DNA of 64,000 nt from Streptomyces sp. MMBL 11-1 (lineage in GTDB: Bacteria > Actinomycetota > Actinomycetes > Streptomycetales > Streptomycetaceae). The first letter of the stretch is position 1, and each line of letters starts with the position of its first letter. The translations under genes and the position numbers were made by a program. This document shows, piece by piece, positions 53,645 through 61,897 of the stretch. The stretch lies in assembly GCF_028622875.1 (NCBI RefSeq), contig NZ_CP117709.1:4715001-4779000 (forward strand), written 5' to 3'. The notes under the pieces were generated by a model, which ran no database searches, had not been told where the DNA came from, and was given only the letters and a program-made list of their open reading frames with translations.

Positions 53645-55006
53645 TCAGCCCCGCCAGGGCAGCTCGGCCGTGACCGTCGTCGGACCGCCGGCCGGGGAGT
53701 CGACCACCAGGACCCCGTCCACGGCGTCCAGCCGCTCCGTCAGCCCGGCCAGACCGCCGCCCGAGGCCGGTGACGCCCCGCCCCGGCCGTTGTCGGTGAC
53801 CTGGAGCATCAGCCGGTCGGCCGCCCGCCACACGTCGACCGTGGCCCGGGTCGCACGGGCGTGCTTGCTGATGTTCTGGAGCAGCTCCGAGACGGTGAAA
53901 TACGCGATGCCCTCGATCGCCTGCGCGGGCCGCGAGTCCAGGTCCACCTCGACCGTCACGGGAACCGTGCAGCGGGAGGCTATCGCGGAGAGCGCGGCGT
54001 CCAGACCCCGGTCGGTGAGGACGGCGGGGTGGATCCCCCGGGCCAGGTCGCGCAGCTCCTGAAGGGCCACCTTCACCTCGCCGTGGGCCTCGTCGACCAT
54101 GCGGGCGGCGGCCTCGGGGTCGTCGATGAGCTTCTCCTTCGCCAGGCCCAGATCCATGGCGAGCGCGACCAGGCGGGCCTGGGCGCCGTCGTGCAGGTCC
54201 CGCTCGATGCGGCGGAGGTCGGCGGCGGCGGTATCCACGACCACGCCCCGGTCCGACTCCAGCTCCGAGACCCGCGTGGCCAGCCTGGACGGCCCCAGCA
54301 GGCCGGTGACCATCAGCCGGTCCACCGTGAGCAGACCCCGCACGATCCACGGCGCCGCCAGCACGAGTGCCAGGCCCACCGCCCCGGTCACCGCCAGCTC
54401 GGCCGGCGAGTCCAGATACTCCTGGTGGGTGCGGTCCCCGTACAGCTGGAGACCGTCCTGCCCCCCGAACACCGGGAAGAGCCAGAACCACAGCGGGTAC
54501 GTCAGCGCCGCCAGGCCGTACGTCCAGAAGGTGATCGCGACGACGAACGTGAACACGGCCCACGGGAAGTGCAGCAGCGTGTACAACAGGTGCCGCCAGG
54601 ACACCCCGCTCTTGAGGACCGCGCCCATCCAGGACATCGGGCCGCCGGTCTTCCCCCGCACCCGCTCCGGGTCCGCCACCTCCACCCGCAGCAGTCCGCG
54701 CGCCCGGTGCCGCTCCAGCGCGCCGAAGCCCCGGCAGACGGCGAGTCCGGCCGCGAGGACCGGTATCCCGATGAAGGTGACCAGCAGCCCCGCGCTCATC
54801 GACGTCATGGTGACCGCGAAGACGAACATCGCCGTGCTGAGCGGGAAGCTCAGCAGCGTGTAGAGCAGCTCGCGCCAGGCGCGGGCCTCCAGCGGCGCAC
54901 GCAGCGGGGCGGGGAGGAAGTGCGTCGCAGGGGTCTTCGCCCCGAAGCCGGGGCCGGAACCCTGATGCTCCCGGTCCCGCGTGTCCGGTCCGTATGCCGT
55001 GGCCAT
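53645..55006 (-). CDS. Sensor histidine kinase (HisKA_3 type), copy 1
   Basis: A 453-residue membrane kinase. The N-terminal sensor region has two pairs of hydrophobic segments (LLYTLLSFPLSTAMFVFAV, LLVTFIGIPVLAAGLAV, LLYTLLHFPWAVFTFVVAI) of the bacterial 'Sensor' module, followed by a dimerisation/phospho-acceptor HisKA_3 domain with His in RIERDLHDGAQARLVALAM and a GHKL ATPase with DNGRGGASPASGGGLAGLTERL. It is a close paralogue of the next gene and lies upstream of the NarL-type regulator. Confidence 0.93.
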   Translation of the reverse strand: MATAYGPDTRDREHQGSGPGFGAKTPATHFLPAPLRAPLEARAWRELLYTLLSFPLSTAMFVFAVTMTSMSAGLLVTFIGIPVLAAGLAVCRGFGALERHRARGLLRVEVADPERVRGKTGGPMSWMGAVLKSGVSWRHLLYTLLHFPWAVFTFVVAITFWTYGLAALTYPLWFWLFPVFGGQDGLQLYGDRTHQEYLDSPAELAVTGAVGLALVLAAPWIVRGLLTVDRLMVTGLLGPSRLATRVSELESDRGVVVDTAAADLRRIERDLHDGAQARLVALAMDLGLAKEKLIDDPEAAARMVDEAHGEVKVALQELRDLARGIHPAVLTDRGLDAALSAIASRCTVPVTVEVDLDSRPAQAIEGIAYFTVSELLQNISKHARATRATVDVWRAADRLMLQVTDNGRGGASPASGGGLAGLTERLDAVDGVLVVDSPAGGPTTVTAELPWRG

Positions 55007-55199
55007 GAGTCCCGTCCGTTCCGTCTCTGTCCGAAGTCTTTCAGTGGGCTGTGCGTGGGGCGCGCGCCGCGGTGGCGCCGGAGGCGGCCCGCCACCCGGG
55101 ACCGTTCTCCCTCAAGGGTGCTGGCCGGCGGCCTTCCGCACCATGAGGTCCCTCTCCGTATCCGCCCGGGGGTTTTCCCCACCCCCGCCGGCCGGGCGG

Positions 55200-56390
55200 T
55201 CAGGCGGCCGGCCGGCCGGCGGTCCGGTCACGCCAGGGCAGCTCGGCGGTGACGGTCGTCGGCCCGCCCTCCGGCGAGTCCAGGACGAACACCCCGTCGA
55301 CCGCGTCGAGCCGCTCGGCGAGCCCCGCGAGACCCGTACCGCCGCCGTCCATCCGGGCCCCGCCCCCGCCGTCGTCCGTGACCTGGAGCATCAGCCGGTC
55401 CCCCGAACGCCACACGTCGACGGAGGCCGACCGCGCTCCACTGTGCTTGCTGACGTTCTGGAGCAGCTCCGAGACGGTGAAATACGCGATGCCCTCGATG
55501 GCCTCCGCCGGACGTGCCCGGAGGCCCACCGACACCTTGACCGGAACCGTGCAGCGGGAGGCGATGGCGGAGAGCGCGGCGTCCAGGCCCCGGTCGGTGA
55601 GGACGGCGGGGTGGATGCCGCGGGCCAGGTCGCGCAGCTCCTGAAGGGCCACCTTGATCTCGCCGTGGGCCTCGTCGACCATGCGGGCGGCGGCCTCGGG
55701 GTCGTCGGTGAGCTTCTCCTTCGCCAGACCGAGCCCCATGGCGAGGGCGACCAGGCGGGCCTGGGCGCCGTCGTGCAGGTCGCGCTCGATGCGGCGGAGG
55801 TCGGCGGCGGCGGTGTCCACGACCACGCCCCGGTCCGACTCCAGCTCGGCGATACGCCGCTCCAGCTCGTCCGAGGGCGACAGCAGCCCGCGCGCCATCG
55901 CCCGGTCCACCGTCGTCAGCCCCCGCGCGATGAACGGCAGCACCGGCCACAGGACGAACAGGCTCGCCAGCGTCACCGCGAACGTCAGCACGCCCCACGG
56001 CAGTCGGATGAACCCGTACAGCAACGCCCGCCAGCCCACCGGGTCCTTGAGCCCCGCCCACAGCCGGGTGAAGAACCCCTGATCCCGATGGCCGCGCGCC
56101 AGCGGGCTCGGCTCCTCGACCCGGACGCCGAGCATCCGCCGCGCCCGCCACCGCTCCAGCCGGCCCAGCAGCCGGGAGCCCTGGAGCCCGCCGACCAGCA
56201 ACGGCAGACCGATCACGGTGACGGAGAGCCCGGCGCCCACGGCGATCACGACCACGGTGTAGACGAACCCGACGACGGCCAACGGCAGATTGGCGAGCAG
56301 ATACGCGACCTCCCGCCAGGCCCACCGGTCGAGGGCGAAGCGGGCGGGCGGCAGCCGGTCGGGATCCGGCACGGAAGGGCTCATGGTCAT
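55200..56390 (-). CDS. Sensor histidine kinase (HisKA_3 type), copy 2
   Basis: About 396 residues with the same architecture as copy 1 but a shorter sensor part. From the SDRGVVVDTAAADLRRIERD segment through to ASRCTVPV the two kinases are almost identical over about 105 residues, while the sensor and end regions differ. The ATP-binding G-box reads DDGGGGARMDGGGTGLAGLAERL. The ATG at 56390 is tentative; the frame is open from 56435. Divergent from the second nuo cluster. Confidence 0.9.
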   Translation of the reverse strand: MTMSPSVPDPDRLPPARFALDRWAWREVAYLLANLPLAVVGFVYTVVVIAVGAGLSVTVIGLPLLVGGLQGSRLLGRLERWRARRMLGVRVEEPSPLARGHRDQGFFTRLWAGLKDPVGWRALLYGFIRLPWGVLTFAVTLASLFVLWPVLPFIARGLTTVDRAMARGLLSPSDELERRIAELESDRGVVVDTAAADLRRIERDLHDGAQARLVALAMGLGLAKEKLTDDPEAAARMVDEAHGEIKVALQELRDLARGIHPAVLTDRGLDAALSAIASRCTVPVKVSVGLRARPAEAIEGIAYFTVSELLQNVSKHSGARSASVDVWRSGDRLMLQVTDDGGGGARMDGGGTGLAGLAERLDAVDGVFVLDSPEGGPTTVTAELPWRDRTAGRPAA

Positions 56391-56483
56391 ACCCACAGCC
56401 TGCCGGGCCGCTCCCGCGCACACCATGGGGCTCATGGGTGGGGTGAAGTAGGGATAACCCCACCTGATGCCCGACGCGGCTGC

Positions 56484-56511
56484 TTACGCTCCGTTTAGCA
56501 GGCCCTAGACT
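56484..56511 (+). promoter_or_regulatory. Possible promoter of the second nuo cluster
   Basis: TAGACT at 56506-56511 fits the Streptomyces -10 pattern; TTACGC 16 bases upstream is a poor -35. It lies 38 bases before the first nuoA2 ATG. Confidence 0.35.
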
Positions 56512-56548
56512 CCCGTGCGTACAAACAGGTACAGGTACCACGGGACAG

Positions 56549-57103
56549 ATGCGGACGACGAGGGAGCGAGGGGCGGACGTGGCCGACGTTACGGACGTGA
56601 CCGGCGTGGCGGACGCGGTGGGCATGACCGGCGTGGCTGACGTGATGGACGTGACCGGCGTCACGCACGCGATGGGCGGGGTCGGCGGGTCCGGCGGGTC
56701 CGGCGTTCCGCTGGACGGGTCCACCGCGCTCGCCTCGGAGTACTTCCAGAGCTATTCGGTCATCGGTCTGCTCGCCCTGGTCGGCGTCCTGTTCGTCGCC
56801 GTGGCCTTCGGGGCCGGGCGACTGCTGCGCCCCGTCGTCCCCACCCCGGAGAAGCTGCTCACCTACGAATGCGGCGTCGACCCGGTCGGCGAGGGCTGGG
56901 CGCACACCCAGGTCCGCTACTACGTCTACGCGTTCCTGTACGTGATCTTCGCCGTCGACTCCATCTTCCTGTTCCCGTGGGCCACGGTGTTCGCGGCGCC
57001 CGGATACGGCGCGACGACCCTGGTCGAAATGTTCGTCTTCCTCGGCTTCCTGGCCGTGGGACTGCTCTACGCATGGAAGAAGGGCGTCCTCGCATGGGCC
57101 TGA
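56549..57103 (+). CDS. nuoA2: NADH-quinone oxidoreductase subunit A, second copy
   Basis: The core of NuoA is residues 60-184: [28 protein letters not shown], the conserved loop [43 protein letters not shown] and a third helix. It is preceded by about 50 residues built from a nine-residue repeat ([27 protein letters not shown]), encoded by 27-bp units. Several in-frame starts exist (ATG 56549, GTG 56579 and others), so part of this lead may not be translated. The last ten bases overlap nuoB2. Confidence 0.93.
   Translation: MRTTRERGADVADVTDVTGVADAVGMTGVADVMDVTGVTHAMGGVGGSGGSGVPLDGSTALASEYFQSYSVIGLLALVGVLFVAVAFGAGRLLRPVVPTPEKLLTYECGVDPVGEGWAHTQVRYYVYAFLYVIFAVDSIFLFPWATVFAAPGYGATTLVEMFVFLGFLAVGLLYAWKKGVLAWA
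56598..56678 (+). repeat. Three 27-bp repeats in the 5' part of nuoA2
   Basis: TGACCGGCGT recurs at 56598, 56625 and 56652, exactly 27 bases apart, each followed by a related 17 bases. The units are in frame and give nine-residue peptide repeats. Confidence 0.8.
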
Positions 57104-57789
57104 CGAGTCGGCCGACCCCCGCGTCGCAGCAGCCCGCGCCCCCGTCCGATCCGGTCCTCCTGCCCGAGCCCAAACGGCTCGGCGTGCTCTCCCGGCTCGC
57201 CCCCGAGCCGATGAAGGTCGTCCTCAACTGGGGCCGCCGCTACAGCCTCTGGGTCTTCAACTTCGGACTCGCCTGTTGCGCCATCGAGTTCATCGCCGCG
57301 TCCATGGCGCGCCACGACTTCATCCGGCTCGGCGTGATCCCGTTCGCCCCCGGCCCCCGTCAGGCCGACCTCATGATCGTCTCCGGCACGGTGACGGACA
57401 AGATGGCCCCGGCCGTGAAGCGGCTGTACGAGCAGATGCCCGAACCGAAGTACGTCATCTCCTTCGGCGCCTGCTCCAACTGCGGCGGCCCCTACTGGGA
57501 CTCGTACTCCGTGACCAAGGGCGTCGACCAGATCATCCCCGTCGATGTGTACGTACCCGGCTGCCCGCCCCGGCCCGAGGCGCTGCTCCAGGGCATTCTC
57601 AAGCTCCAGGAGAAGATCGCGCGCGAATCCCTCGCCGAGCGGTACGCCTCCGGGGGCACCGGGAGCACCGGGGGCGCCGGTTCCACGGGCGGCGGCCCGT
57701 CCACCGAGGCCCTCCGCAGCGGCCTGGTGGCCGCGCCGACGGCCCCCGCCCCGACGGCCCCTGCCCCGACGCCGGGGGAGGAGCGGTGA
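57094..57789 (+). CDS. nuoB2: NADH-quinone oxidoreductase subunit B, second copy
   Basis: A 231-residue NuoB that keeps all four ligands of the [4Fe-4S] cluster N2: Cys61 and Cys62 (GLACCAIEF), Cys127 (GACSNCG) and Cys157 (VPGCPPRPE). The cluster that reduces quinone should therefore be present. Beyond residue 180 a Gly/Ser/Thr-rich tail ([15 protein letters not shown] and [13 protein letters not shown]) replaces the usual short end. It overlaps nuoA2 by ten bases and its stop overlaps nuoC2. Confidence 0.96.
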   Translation: MGLTSRPTPASQQPAPPSDPVLLPEPKRLGVLSRLAPEPMKVVLNWGRRYSLWVFNFGLACCAIEFIAASMARHDFIRLGVIPFAPGPRQADLMIVSGTVTDKMAPAVKRLYEQMPEPKYVISFGACSNCGGPYWDSYSVTKGVDQIIPVDVYVPGCPPRPEALLQGILKLQEKIARESLAERYASGGTGSTGGAGSTGGGPSTEALRSGLVAAPTAPAPTAPAPTPGEER

Positions 57790-59168
57790 TGAGCGACAGC
57801 GACCAGCACACACCATCCGCCGCCGAGGCCTACGACCGGCTGCCGGACGCGGTCACCGACCTGTTCGGCGACCGGGCCACGGCGGAGTCCGCGTACGACC
57901 TGCTGACCGTCGACGTCCCCGCCGCCGCGTGGCTCACCGCGCTGCGGACCGCCCGCGACGAACTCGGGTGCACCTACTTCGACTGGCTCAGCGCCGTGGA
58001 CGAACCGGGCACGGGCTTCCGCGTCTGCGCCCATGTCGCGGCCCTGGGCACGGGTACGGTGCGGCGGCTGATGGTACGCACGACCGTGCCGCACGAAGCG
58101 GCGGTCCTGCCCAGCGCCATCGACGTCTACGCGGGCGCCGCGTGGCACGAGCGCGAGACCCACGAGATGTTCGGCGTCGCGTTCGACGGCCACCCCCACC
58201 TCGTACCGCTGCTCCTGCCGGAAGGGTTCGAGGGCCACCCGCTGCGCAAGGACTTCGTCCTGGCCGCGCGCGTCGCCAAGGCCTGGCCCGGGGCGAAGGA
58301 ACCGGGGGAGCCGGCGGAGGGCCACACCGGCCCCAAGCGTCGCGCGATGCTCCCGCCCGGGGTCCCCGACCCGAACGAATGGGGCCCGCTGAAGGGCCAA
58401 CTTCCCCCGGCCGCCGCACGCCCGGGCCGATCAGCCCGCCCCTCGGCCGACCGCCCGCCCCGCCGCACCCGCACCGCGAGCGAGGGCTCAGCGGCACAAC
58501 GCCCCACGGCGAGCGGCATGGAGACCCCCGCGAAGTCCGGCGCGGAGGCCGGCGCGGAGTCCCCTGCGTTTACCGGTGTGGAGGCCGCCCCCACGGTGGC
58601 CCGTACGGAGGCCCCCGCGACGCCGGACGCATCCGCGCCCCCGGAGGCGCCCCCGGCGACCCGGGGGCGCCGCTCCCGGTCGGCGTCCGAGGGCTCGGCA
58701 AGCCAGCAGCCGCCCCCGGACGCCCCTGCCGCGACCCCGCCCGCCCCGGCGCGCCGTTCCCGGTCGGCCTCGGGAGGTTCGGCCAGTCAGCGTGCGGCGT
58801 CCAAGGCGTCCGGGGACGCACCCGGGCCGCCGCCCCGGGTGCGCAGCACGGACGCCCCGTGGCACGACGCCCGACCGGCCTTCGACGATGAACCGGAGGC
58901 ACCGGCGGCCGGGTCCTCTCAGCCCCTCCGGCGTGCGAGGAGCGGGGGTACGGCGGCAGAGCCCTCGGTTCGGGAAGGGGAGGGCAACGGAGCCACCGCC
59001 GACGAAGCCACCCCCGCCCCGGCCCCCACAGCTGACGAAGCCATCCCCGGCGAAGTTGCCCCCGACAGGCCCACCCCAGACAAGCCCGTCCCCGACAAGT
59101 CCACCCCCGACAAGTCCACCCCAGACAAGTCCACCCCAGACCATCCCGCCGGAGGCGATCCCGAGTGA
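57789..59168 (+). CDS. nuoC2: NADH-quinone oxidoreductase subunit C, second copy, with long repetitive C-terminal extension
   Basis: Residues 1-200 are NuoC-like: TYFDWLSAVDEPGTGFRVCAHVA, the signature AAWHERETHEMFGVAFDGHPHL and HPLRKDFVLAARVAK. The remaining 250 or so residues are a low-complexity tail with three R-R-(S/T)-R-(S/T)-A-S-(E/G)-G-S-A-(A/S)-Q units (near residues 225, 294 and 322) and a DKSTP repeat near the end. Typical NuoC is about 180-240 residues. No nuoD follows; the next gene, nuoH2, starts at an overlapping GTG. Confidence 0.93.
   Translation: MSDSDQHTPSAAEAYDRLPDAVTDLFGDRATAESAYDLLTVDVPAAAWLTALRTARDELGCTYFDWLSAVDEPGTGFRVCAHVAALGTGTVRRLMVRTTVPHEAAVLPSAIDVYAGAAWHERETHEMFGVAFDGHPHLVPLLLPEGFEGHPLRKDFVLAARVAKAWPGAKEPGEPAEGHTGPKRRAMLPPGVPDPNEWGPLKGQLPPAAARPGRSARPSADRPPRRTRTASEGSAAQRPTASGMETPAKSGAEAGAESPAFTGVEAAPTVARTEAPATPDASAPPEAPPATRGRRSRSASEGSASQQPPPDAPAATPPAPARRSRSASGGSASQRAASKASGDAPGPPPRVRSTDAPWHDARPAFDDEPEAPAAGSSQPLRRARSGGTAAEPSVREGEGNGATADEATPAPAPTADEAIPGEVAPDRPTPDKPVPDKSTPDKSTPDKSTPDHPAGGDPE
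59090..59145 (+). repeat. 15-bp repeats encoding DKSTP in the nuoC2 tail
   Basis: Near-identical 15-base units (GACAAGTCCACCCC plus C or A) give at least three DKSTP peptides, preceded by related DKPVP and DRPTP units. Confidence 0.8.
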
Positions 59169-60133
59169 ACGACGTGTTCGACGTCGCCCTCCGCCTGGCC
59201 ATCGTCTTCGCCGTGTTCCTGGTCGCCCCCCTCCTCGTGGGGCAGACGGAACACAAGGTGATGGCCCACATGCAGGGCCGCCTGGGCCCCATGTACGCCG
59301 GCGGCTTCCACGGCTGGGCCCAGCTCGTCGCGGACGGCGTGAAGTTCGCGCAGAAGGAGGACGTGGTCCCGGCCGCCGCCGACCGCCGCGTCTTCCAGCT
59401 CGCCCCCGCCGTCGCCCTCCTCCCGTACCTCCTCGTCCTCGTGGTCATCCCCGTCGGCCCCGGCGACGGCGCGGTCGGCCAGGCCGTCGACGCGGGCATC
59501 TTCTTCGTCCTCGCCGTCATGGGCATCGGCGTCCTCGGCTCGCTCATGGCGGGCTGGGCCTCCGCCAACAAGTTCTCCCTCCTCGGCGGTCTCCGCACCG
59601 CCGCGCAGCTCCTGTCCTACGAGCTGCCGATGCTCCTGACCGCCGCCTCCGTGGCGATGGCGGCCGGGACGGTCTCGCTCACCGGCATCCTCGACGCGTT
59701 CGCGTGGTGGTGGCTGCCCTGGCAGATCGTCGGCGCGCTGGTCTTCTTCGTCGCCGGTCTCGCCGAGTTGCAGCGCCCGCCGTTCGACATGCCGGTGGCC
59801 GACTCCGAGATCATCTTCGGCGCGTACACCGAGTACACCGGTCTGCGCTTCGCCCTGTTCCTCCTCGCCGAGTACGCGGGCATCGTCGTCCTGTGCGCGC
59901 TGACCACCGTCCTGTTCCTCGGTGGTTGGCACGGCCCGTTCGGCGCCGACGGACTCGGCTGGCTCTGGACCGTCCTCAAGACCGCCCTCCTCGCGTTCGT
60001 CGTCATCTGGCTGCGCGTCAGCTACCCGCGCCTGCGTGAGGACCAGTTGCAGAAGCTCGCCTGGACCACCCTCGTCCCGCTCGCCCTCGCGCAGATCGCG
60101 CTCACCGGCATCGTGAAGGTGGCGATCAACTGA
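59165..60133 (+). CDS. nuoH2: NADH-quinone oxidoreductase subunit H, second copy
   Basis: A 322-residue membrane subunit of usual NuoH length, unlike the first copy. The conserved loop reads [19 protein letters not shown] and the third cytoplasmic loop [30 protein letters not shown], with [17 protein letters not shown] near the C-terminus. Charged residues of the quinone channel are retained. It starts with a GTG overlapping the nuoC2 stop, where nuoD, E, F and G would be expected in a full operon. Confidence 0.96.
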   Translation: MNDVFDVALRLAIVFAVFLVAPLLVGQTEHKVMAHMQGRLGPMYAGGFHGWAQLVADGVKFAQKEDVVPAAADRRVFQLAPAVALLPYLLVLVVIPVGPGDGAVGQAVDAGIFFVLAVMGIGVLGSLMAGWASANKFSLLGGLRTAAQLLSYELPMLLTAASVAMAAGTVSLTGILDAFAWWWLPWQIVGALVFFVAGLAELQRPPFDMPVADSEIIFGAYTEYTGLRFALFLLAEYAGIVVLCALTTVLFLGGWHGPFGADGLGWLWTVLKTALLAFVVIWLRVSYPRLREDQLQKLAWTTLVPLALAQIALTGIVKVAIN

Positions 60134-60705
60134 TGCCCCCGATCCCCGGATCAGGCCTGGCCAAGGGCCTCGCCGTCACCCTGCGCACGATGACGAGGAA
60201 GACCGTCACCGCGCAGTACCCGGACACCCAGCCCGAACTCCCGCCCCGCTCCCGCGGCGTCATCGGGCTGTTCGAGGAGAACTGCACGGTCTGCATGCTC
60301 TGCGCCCGTGAGTGCCCCGACTGGTGCATCTACATCGACTCCCACAAGGAGACGTCGCCGCCCGCCGCCCCCGGCGGCCGTGAGCGCAGCCGGAACGTCC
60401 TCGACCGTTTCGCCATCGACTTCTCCCTCTGCATGTACTGCGGTATCTGCATCGAGGTGTGCCCCTTCGACGCGCTGTTCTGGTCGCCCGAGTTCGAGTA
60501 CGCGGAGACGGACATCCACGAACTCACCCATGAGCGCGACAAGCTCCGCGAGTGGATGTGGACCGTGCCGGAGCCGCCCGCCCTCGACCCCGGGGCCGAG
60601 GAGCCGAAGGAGATCGCCGCCGCCCGCAAGGCCGCTGACAAGCTCGCCGCCCAACGCGCGCAGGAACAGCGGGACCAGGCAGACGAGAAGGGAGGGACCC
60701 CCTGA
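60133..60705 (+). CDS. nuoI2: NADH-quinone oxidoreductase subunit I, second copy
   Basis: A 190-residue ferredoxin-like subunit with two [4Fe-4S] motifs: Cys51, 54, 57, 61 ([12 protein letters not shown]) and Cys100, 103, 106, 110 ([12 protein letters not shown]). A further Cys lies in DWCIYID after the first motif. All ligands for N6a and N6b are present, so electrons can pass to NuoB2. The C-terminal 45 residues are charged and helical. Its ATG overlaps the nuoH2 stop. Confidence 0.96.
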   Translation: MPPIPGSGLAKGLAVTLRTMTRKTVTAQYPDTQPELPPRSRGVIGLFEENCTVCMLCARECPDWCIYIDSHKETSPPAAPGGRERSRNVLDRFAIDFSLCMYCGICIEVCPFDALFWSPEFEYAETDIHELTHERDKLREWMWTVPEPPALDPGAEEPKEIAAARKAADKLAAQRAQEQRDQADEKGGTP

Positions 60706-61445
60706 TGCTGCACACCGCACCCTCCTTGCTCGCCGCCGCCGCCGCCTCCGCCTCCGCCACCTCCACCGCCGCAGGCGACCATCCCGGCTTCCTCTCCCCG
60801 TCCGGCGTCGAGGTCGCGTTTCTCCTCGTCGGCCTTGTCACCCTCGGCGCCGCCGTCGTCACCGTCACGACCAGGCAACTGGTGCACGCCGCCCTCTGGC
60901 TCGTCGTGGCGCTCGGCGGACTGGCCGTCGAGTACCTCCTGCTCACCGCCGAGTTCATCGCCTGGGTCCAGGTGCTGATCTACGTTGGTTCCGTCGTCGT
61001 CCTCCTCCTCTTCGGCCTGATGCTCACCCGGGCCCCCATCGGCCGCTCCCCGGACGCCGATTCGGGCCATCGGTGGGTCGCCCTCGGGGTGGCCGCCGCG
61101 GCGGCGGCTGCCCTCGTCTGGGTCGTGGTCGACGCCTTCCGTACCACCTGGATCGACCTCGACGGCCCGGCCCAGGGCTCCACCGAGGTCACCGGCGCCT
61201 TCCTGTTCCGGAACTGGGTGCTGCCCTTCGAGGCGCTCTCCGTCCTGTTGCTCGCCGCTCTCGTCGGCGCGATCGTCCTGTCCCGCAAACACGACACGGA
61301 CACCACGGTCCGCCCCGGCACCAAGGGGACCACCAGGCCCGGGACCAAGGGGACGACCAGGCCCGGGACCGTGAAGCAGCGCCCGCCCTCCTCACCCGGC
61401 GCGCCCGCCTCGCCCGGCACACCTGGCCACGAGGAGCAGAGCTGA
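60705..61445 (+). CDS. nuoJ2: NADH-quinone oxidoreductase subunit J, second copy
   Basis: A 246-residue membrane subunit with five hydrophobic segments, including [26 protein letters not shown] (helix 3 region). After residue 195 there is a hydrophilic tail with two near-identical TKGTTRPG peptides encoded by 24-bp DNA repeats (61320-61367). ATG overlaps the nuoI2 stop, TGA overlaps nuoK2. Confidence 0.95.
   Translation: MLHTAPSLLAAAAASASATSTAAGDHPGFLSPSGVEVAFLLVGLVTLGAAVVTVTTRQLVHAALWLVVALGGLAVEYLLLTAEFIAWVQVLIYVGSVVVLLLFGLMLTRAPIGRSPDADSGHRWVALGVAAAAAAALVWVVVDAFRTTWIDLDGPAQGSTEVTGAFLFRNWVLPFEALSVLLLAALVGAIVLSRKHDTDTTVRPGTKGTTRPGTKGTTRPGTVKQRPPSSPGAPASPGTPGHEEQS
61320..61367 (+). repeat. 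Two 24-bp tandem repeats in the nuoJ2 tail
   Basis: The copies at 61320-61343 and 61344-61367 differ at one position (ACC against ACG). They encode TKGTTRPG twice. Confidence 0.9.
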
Positions 61446-61897
61446 TGCACCTCGCCTATCCCGCCGTGCTCGCCGCCCTCCTCTTCTGCATCGGCCTCTA
61501 CGGCGTCCTCGCCCGCCGCAACGCGATCCTGGTCCTGATGTCCGTCGAGCTCATGCTCAACGCCGTCAACCTCAACCTCGTCGCCTTCGACGTCTGGCTC
61601 CGCGACACCCTCCACTCCGGCCAGGCACTCACGCTCTTCACCATCGCCATCGCCGCCGCCGAGATCGGCATCGGCCTCGCGATCGTCCTGGCCGTCTACC
61701 GCAACCGGGGCACCTCCGCCATCGACCGGCTCCGCGACACCGCCGAGACCGACGACGCCGAGACGCTTCCCGACGCCGTCGACGGCACGGAGCCGCCCCC
61801 GGGCGGGGCGGACGGGAGAACAGGGAAGACAGGGACAGGAACAGGGACAGGGACAGGGAAGACAGGGAAAGCGAAGAAGGCAGAGGCCACCACGTGA
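61445..61897 (+). CDS. nuoK2: NADH-quinone oxidoreductase subunit K, second copy, with C-terminal extension
   Basis: Residues 1-100 form a normal NuoK with three helices and both conserved Glu residues ([16 protein letters not shown] and [11 protein letters not shown]). A further 50 residues follow, ending in a Gly/Thr/Lys run ([16 protein letters not shown]) from an ACAGGG hexamer repeat at 61819-61868. The first-cluster NuoK stops at 99 residues, so the tail is an addition. ATG overlaps the nuoJ2 stop. Confidence 0.94.
   Translation: MHLAYPAVLAALLFCIGLYGVLARRNAILVLMSVELMLNAVNLNLVAFDVWLRDTLHSGQALTLFTIAIAAAEIGIGLAIVLAVYRNRGTSAIDRLRDTAETDDAETLPDAVDGTEPPPGGADGRTGKTGTGTGTGTGKTGKAKKAEATT
61819..61868 (+). 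repeat. ACAGGG hexamer run in the nuoK2 tail
   Basis: ACAGGG (with AAGACAGGG variants) recurs about seven times in 50 bases, in frame, giving the GT/GK-rich end of NuoK2. The adenine content is unusual for this region. Confidence 0.85.

Noticed and set aside
58400..59168. Separate gene in the nuoC2 3' half
   Set aside because: Frame is continuous with NuoC2, there is no convincing ribosome binding site or family motif, and the stop overlaps nuoH2 as in the other junctions.
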